NCBI GenBank assembly: GCA_963691705.1
Contig: OY829539.1
Coordinates: 56,084,327-56,148,326, forward strand
Reading direction: 5' to 3'
Source of the DNA: Viola odorata
Lineage: Eukaryota; Streptophyta; Magnoliopsida; Malpighiales; Violaceae
Length of the DNA: 64,000 nt
Shown here one piece after another: positions 58,493 through 64,000 of the stretch. The first letter of the stretch is position 1. Every line of letters starts with the position of its first letter. Made by a program: the position numbers and the translations under genes. The notes below the pieces were generated by a model. That model did no database searches. It was not told where the DNA came from and saw only the letters and a list, made by a program, of their open reading frames with translations.

Positions 58493-61084
58493 TATCTTAA
58501 TCTCTATCGAAGCGCTCAACTCTCATAATGATGAATACGTGTAATTAAGGAGCATTGACTCGACCACGTAGCAGACGGTATGCTATCAAAAGTTGTTGTT
58601 GGGTCTTCTCCACACATATTGGCATAATAGAAAATTACCAACAGAAATCCAACTATATTATTAAAAAAAGAAACGGTGGTTAAGATAAGAATTTATGATG
58701 ATTAGTCACAATTGAATTAGGTTCCTAATTAAGCATAATCTGGTCAGTTTAAAGTGTGGACAACATTCTGAAGGAAGCTTTCATTTATAAATGACACCAT
58801 TCCTTACCTCATACGTTCATGATCATTTCGTCATCCCTCGCCTTATTAAATTAATTTTGATCTCTTTCGAAAGAGTTTTTATCCGATACTATACTGTTCG
58901 AAGCATTTAAAATATCAATGATTTGTGTATAAAATGATTTTTTTTACGTCAATAATGATGGTATCGATCTTATGTTGTTGTAGTACTAATATATTTTATT
59001 ATGAGTTTAATTACTCCGAGTGTATATGATAAAACATTTTATTCAACGGCTATGTATACAGCTCTACTGCAGTACATTGGTACTGATCTTGTATACACTT
59101 CCATTAATGCCTCATGACTCAGCATACTACTCGGTAGTGCAAACAAACAAAAGCACACGTGTGCGTCGCCGTTTTGCTTTCCTAATTGTCAACGAAGATT
59201 TTCTTTTTTTTTAACAAAAGTACAGAAAAGTGTATTAAATAAAAGGAAAAGAGTAGTTCAAATTAGCGAGGATTACAAACAAAACCCATTCAATATAATG
59301 GTTACCCACTCATACCATCAATTTAGCACATAATTAAGGAAAGAAACGAGCTTCGCCACTGAACATGGTACAAACACATCGTGGGGCAGCTTGGTACCTC
59401 GACCTTGGTTGTCCTGCGCGGTGGTGGCGCGGCCATAGGCACGCATCCGGGTGATCCGTGGCACCTCCACTGACAGAATTGGTGGCGATCCATTCTTAAA
59501 GATCATCTCGGATTTTTTATTTCCGTTCCTTTATGGCCGTGGGTGAATTATTACGGTAGATGGTCACGAATCTCGATCAACTATTATCGAGTCATATGTT
59601 ATGTAACACTGTAAATTTGGCAATTACCGGTTTAGGTCCTCATAAAATCAACGATTTCAGATATAATTTCAAAGATTAACTAATTTAGAGAGGAAAAAAG
59701 TTTAACTACCAACGTCGAACCAGATTCAATTTATCTAATTAAATAAAGTACATGTGTAAATTAATTTTTCTTAAAAGAAAATTCGCAACCCAATTTATTT
59801 ATTAAGTCATTTAATTGCTACATATATTTTTATTTTGATCGAGATCATTCGGTAATTCGATCAGTGTCAACTACTTATGTAGTAACCCAAATGACGATAG
59901 AATCTCCCCTCATAAATTTTAACCATAGCTGCATATCCAAAAGGCTCTATTATCAAATATTTTTCTTGAGAAGACCAGAAGGATATGTTGTACAAGTAAT
60001 TAAGATTAAATTGATCTAATTAAGAGAAGAATAATATGCAACAACATCACATATATACATGTGGTCCTCTTTCTTTCTTTTGTTATAAGATCACCAGAAT
60101 GTGATCATTTTATTATATGCATGATTACTTAACATGTAGTGTCATCTTGTTAAAGAAAAAAGAAAAAGAAAAACAATGTAGTGTCATGCCCTATCCTACC
60201 TTATCTCAACTTAAAACGTTAGTCACTTTTTTCTTGCTTTTACCATAACATCTTTCTTTTTTTCAATTTGGTATGTACGTGATCGAGTTGAGTGAGGCCC
60301 CAAGATAGAATGTAGGCTATTATTCTTGGACACCACGATAGCAATTAAGAGTTGCATGATTCATTTTGGATTGACCTGTTTTTCCATATCAAATAGGATC
60401 ATTGCCATGTGGGTATTATCATTTTAGTGACAACCTTTTCCCACTATGGCTTCGCGAATTTAGATAAAGACCTTAGAGCCCTTTCCCTATAATTACAAAA
60501 GGTAACTGAAAAAAGAGAGAGGATCAAATCACCTTCTAGGGAACAAACAAACACAAAATGTAACATTTAATTCGCACATTCTAGATCAAAAGACTATTTT
60601 CGTTCAAATATTATTAGAATTTAAAAGTAGAGGAGTCTCAATCTTATTATATTTCTTTTTATTTCCTCCCACTTACACATGAATCCTAAATTAAGTTACG
60701 TACACATACTTATCATTGGAGAATATATAGCTAACCAACATTGATAAAATAAAAATAAAATAAAAAAGGGAGCTGGAAAATAGCTAGATAGGGAGTAATT
60801 AACAAGTTTGAACTAATGAATGATAAAGGCCATTGCAGAATTTAGCAAAATGGTTGCATTGATAATGCCATCTCACCTCAAAAATCTATATCACCAAAAA
60901 GGATATTATTTATGCATTTTACCCATCTATGAATCTATAAATCGATCGTATACAAACACGGTAAGAGCTTTTCTTTCTTCTATAATTTTAATCATATATA
61001 ATTGATTCTTATTATTAATAACAATATACTTACTTGCTCTGTGTGTATATATATGTGTATGTATATTTATAGCAAAGTGATTAA
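58493..61084. other. Intergenic between repeats and NAC gene
   Basis: Mostly AT-rich. A GC-richer island at about 59340-59510 has a short open frame on the minus strand ('VEVPRITRMRAYGRATTAQD') that I cannot place. The last few hundred bases before 61085 are probably the NAC 3' UTR. Confidence 0.5.
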
Positions 61085-62477
61085 TTATACAAACAAGTGG
61101 CATAGTGGGTCTGATGATGAGGATGGAGAGGTGGATGACAATTTGGTGGTGAAGCTCCACGGATCATTGTCGTCGCCGCCGTAGCTCTGATGATCAGGAT
61201 GATGATGATGATGATGATGATGAGTGTTTGCAATTCCTTGATTTGGTAATTTGATCACGTGATGATGATGATCAATGTGGTCATGATCATCAAGAGGAGA
61301 AAAAGGGAAGTACAGTTGCTTGGAAGATGAGATCATCTCCACCTGATCGCCACCACCACAATTAAGCTGTGATGCTACAAGTCGATCAAGTGTGACCCAA
61401 TCGTTGACCTGTTCAGTCTTGGTGCAGTGATCATGATCATGACAGTCAGATTGCATCAGCTGATCAGTAGGAACCTCCATGTCAAAACCATCATCATAGA
61501 TTGAAGCTGGAAGATTACTTGTTGTTGTTGTCGTTGCTGCTGGGCTTTCGAGACGAGGAAGATGCATGAATCTTTCTTGATCATTCATGGTGAGGAATCT
61601 TGTGTTATTGTTGTAAGATTGTTGGTTCTCCATTTTACAACTCCTCCCCATATAAAGAAGAATCTGATCAAGAACCCCATCATTTCTTGCCTGATCAAGA
61701 ATTTGATTCTTGGAAGAATCCATATTGGAAGCAGAGGAGAGTGCTCTGCAAGGGCTGTCTAGGGTTTTCTGGTAATTCTTCTTCCTGAACACCCTGCAAA
61801 CCACCCATCCTTCTTCATTGGCTGAATCCGATCCTATGTTGCTCGAAACCTGCATTAATTCGTGTAATTATTCAATAAGTATAAAACAATGATACTTCTT
61901 GCTGAAAAGAAGGCTTGCTAGCTGGGTTTGAAAGCAGGCTTACAGTAGTAGTAGTGGTGGTGGTGGTGTCATCGAGGCGATATTCATGCATTATCCAATC
62001 GGATTTTTGGCCATGGGGAGCTCTTCCTTTGTAGAAAACAAGCGTCTTCCTTAATCCAATCCTTCTAAACCCGCTGTATATGATCTTATCTCGACCGGTG
62101 GCTTTCCAGAACCCCGCTGCTGTTGCTCGATTTGTTCTTGTCCCTGTAGGGTACTTCTTGTCTTTGTGGCTGAAGAAGTACCAATCATTCTGCGGTGTCG
62201 ATCCTATCTTACACTTCTCTGCATACAGTGTTCAATTGAATGATCAATTATAACTCGAAAGTTGAAAGAAGAATTATATAATGCTAAGTAAAGTTGTAAT
62301 GTTACCTTGGATATCCCATGGCTCAAGCTTATTGAGATCTACTTCTCGAATGACATCAAGGTCTATCTTTTCGTAGGCGACTTTCTTTCGGAGATAGTAG
62401 TGAAGTAGTTCTTCTTCTGTTGGATGGAATCTGAAACCTGGAGGAACTTGAGATTGGCCATTTATTGAAAGATTCAT
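61085..62477 (-). CDS. NAC transcription factor of the secondary-wall NST/SND clade
   Basis: Three exons (62477-62306, 62218-61944, 61849-61085), 403 residues; both introns sit where NAC genes usually have them. The NAM DNA-binding domain spans about 10-165: '[22 protein letters not shown]' (A), '[15 protein letters not shown]' (B), '[21 protein letters not shown]' and '[10 protein letters not shown]' (C), '[26 protein letters not shown]' (D), and '[12 protein letters not shown]' (E). 'LLYMGRSCK', '[13 protein letters not shown]' and the C-terminal '[12 protein letters not shown]' resemble NST1/SND1 proteins. Those factors switch on secondary wall formation in fibres and anther endothecium. 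The activation region has an eight-His run and other His/Asp-rich stretches; a run of eight Thr ends exon 2. Orthology to a single family member is not settled. Confidence 0.93.
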
Positions 62478-64000
62478 GTCTTGTAGCTTTATAATATATT
62501 ATTATAACTCTGATCAGCTTATGATAAATATAATTATGTTTATATATATATGTTTAATTGCTGATATTACGGTGTTGAAAGAGAGAAAAAGAAAAGGAAG
62601 AAAAGTGTCGTTGAGGTTGAGGTTGAGGTTGAGGTTGAGGACGAGAGATGTGGGAAAGAAATGACGGGACGGAGACCAGGTTGGGAGTGCGTAAAGGGTA
62701 ATGCAGTCATGATGATTTATAATGGGAGGGAAAAGGTGGAAAACATAAAGTGGGTGCAAAATAAAATGCATGGAGGAAGAGGTAATTAACGGCGGGGATT
62801 GAATCATGGAATCATGGGATCATGGATTGGTGTACTTATTGTGTGGGGTCTATGACTAGAAGAATGAACGAGGGAACCAACCACCTATACACCTACATGT
62901 AGTAGTAGCAGAGAGGTTACAAGTGAAAAGAAGAGAAAAAGATGGGTGCAATGGATCATGTGGAATGTATATGGATGGTTTTTTTTCTTTTTTCTTTAAA
63001 ATAATTGTACAATGACCTTCGAGTTTAATTTAGCGTGTCCAGATAGATCATCTAAATCAATAATATAGTAACACATATAATTCTATACCAAATCACACAA
63101 TAAACAATGAAATGTAATTTCACTGGTTATTTTATTAAGTTAAATAATTTATGAGACACATAATAAAAATTAAAAATGATCTGTGATTTTTAATTTATTT
63201 CACAATGGATTAGAGGATCACTATATAGGTAATAAAGAGCTCTAACTATATAATTACTTCCCAATAAAAGTATTGTACTATTCACACTAATTAATCATAT
63301 ATTATTTTTATAAACGGATGAATTCGAGTTCCAAATAGCATTTTTACCGCTAATAGATAAATAATAAAGTCCGTGTTCGGTATTAATTATTTTTTTGTCA
63401 ATTTATTTTGTTATTATGTTCAAACAAACAAAAGAGTTGGGTGGTCCCACATTGTAGGTGCTGACAATGGGGCCCACGCAAGAAAACAAGATGGGTTAGA
63501 ATGAGAATAGGGAGGGGAATGATGATAGTAGACAAATAGACATATATATGGTGGGAGGAAAAGATTGAGCAGATGAGGGAGCGGGGGGCACGCCCCCACA
63601 TCTCAATTACGACCCATGACCTTAGTATCTAAATGAAAACAACCTCTCAAACTACCACTATGATATGCAATATTATGCTCTCTCTCTAAACATCACCCTC
63701 TTTTTTCTTTTTTTACCTGTGCAACCACCTCAACGGCAAGAAGGCAGGAGAAATGGCTCGATGATGGGGTCGGAGCAACTTAGCTTTCATGGATCAACAA
63801 AGCCATCATAGCTCCCAAAAAAACAAAAACCATGCTCTTTATTCGTTAAATTTTACAGTTCTCGCCAATGTAAACAAAGCTTTTATTACTGTCAAAGGGT
63901 ACATTCGATCGGCTCATAGATGTGTTATGTTATACTGTCATGATGCATGTGAGTGTTGTACTGAGAAATTATGCAATCAAAATGTTTGTATATAAATAAA
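62478..64000. other. NAC upstream region and right-edge intergenic DNA
   Basis: Contains the hexamer repeat at 62611-62640, then AT-rich sequence. No other gene is supported; the open frame at 63789-63995 has no recognisable product. Confidence 0.5.
62611..62640. repeat. Hexanucleotide repeat (TTGAGG)x5
   Basis: Five perfect TTGAGG units about 135 bases upstream of the NAC start codon, probably in the 5' UTR or core promoter. On the gene's strand it reads (CCTCAA)n. Confidence 0.95.

Overview
The window is nuclear DNA from a eudicot plant. It is AT-rich, its genes carry GT-AG introns, and every host protein recognised belongs to a plant family. Exon borders were assigned by hand from splice sites and reading phase.

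Layout, left to right. 1-7.1 kb: a PLAC8/cell-number-regulator gene (minus, 3610-5122). Its upstream region resembles the sequence at the left edge, so a tandem duplication of about 5 kb runs off the window. 7.7-16.5 kb: a complete 19-exon gene for the Golgi golgin CASP (plus). 17.6-19.9 kb: an organelle-type peptidyl-tRNA hydrolase in 8 exons (plus). 21.1-22.5 kb: an intronless UGT79-type glycosyltransferase (plus). 25.5-34.2 kb: ACTIN-RELATED PROTEIN 4 in 20 exons (minus), with a Stowaway-type MITE in one intron. 34.6-54.6 kb: a block of transposable elements. 54.6-61 kb: gene-poor DNA with LINE, fold-back and other repeat remnants. 61.1-62.5 kb: a secondary-wall NAC gene of the NST/SND type in 3 exons (minus), followed by its upstream region.

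The transposon block contains a decayed zf-BED hAT element (about 34998-41133) with a related solo LTR inside it (39051-40624, TSD GTGAT). Next to it is a full 12.4-kb Athila-type Ty3/gypsy element on the minus strand (41591-53968, TSD GTAAC). The Athila element has near-identical 1.53-kb LTRs, a tRNA-Asp primer-binding site, gag, PR-RT-RH-INT and an envelope-position ORF. Its pol region carries a stop codon, frameshifts and a changed RT active site, so it was probably moved by another copy's proteins.

The most unusual signal is a perfect palindrome with the 18-bp core ATCCCTAGGCCTAGGGAT. It recurs throughout the Athila element: twice in each LTR, and in gag, protease/RT, integrase, the leader of the envelope-position ORF and the 3' untranslated region. 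Where it lies in an open frame it is always read in the same frame, giving (S/F)LGLG(M/I). The related solo LTR has palindromes at two corresponding places and one extra, built on CATCTCAAGGCC, in which both arms have changed together. This looks like an in-frame palindromic micro-repeat whose symmetry is maintained. I know of no description of it in plant retrotransposons.
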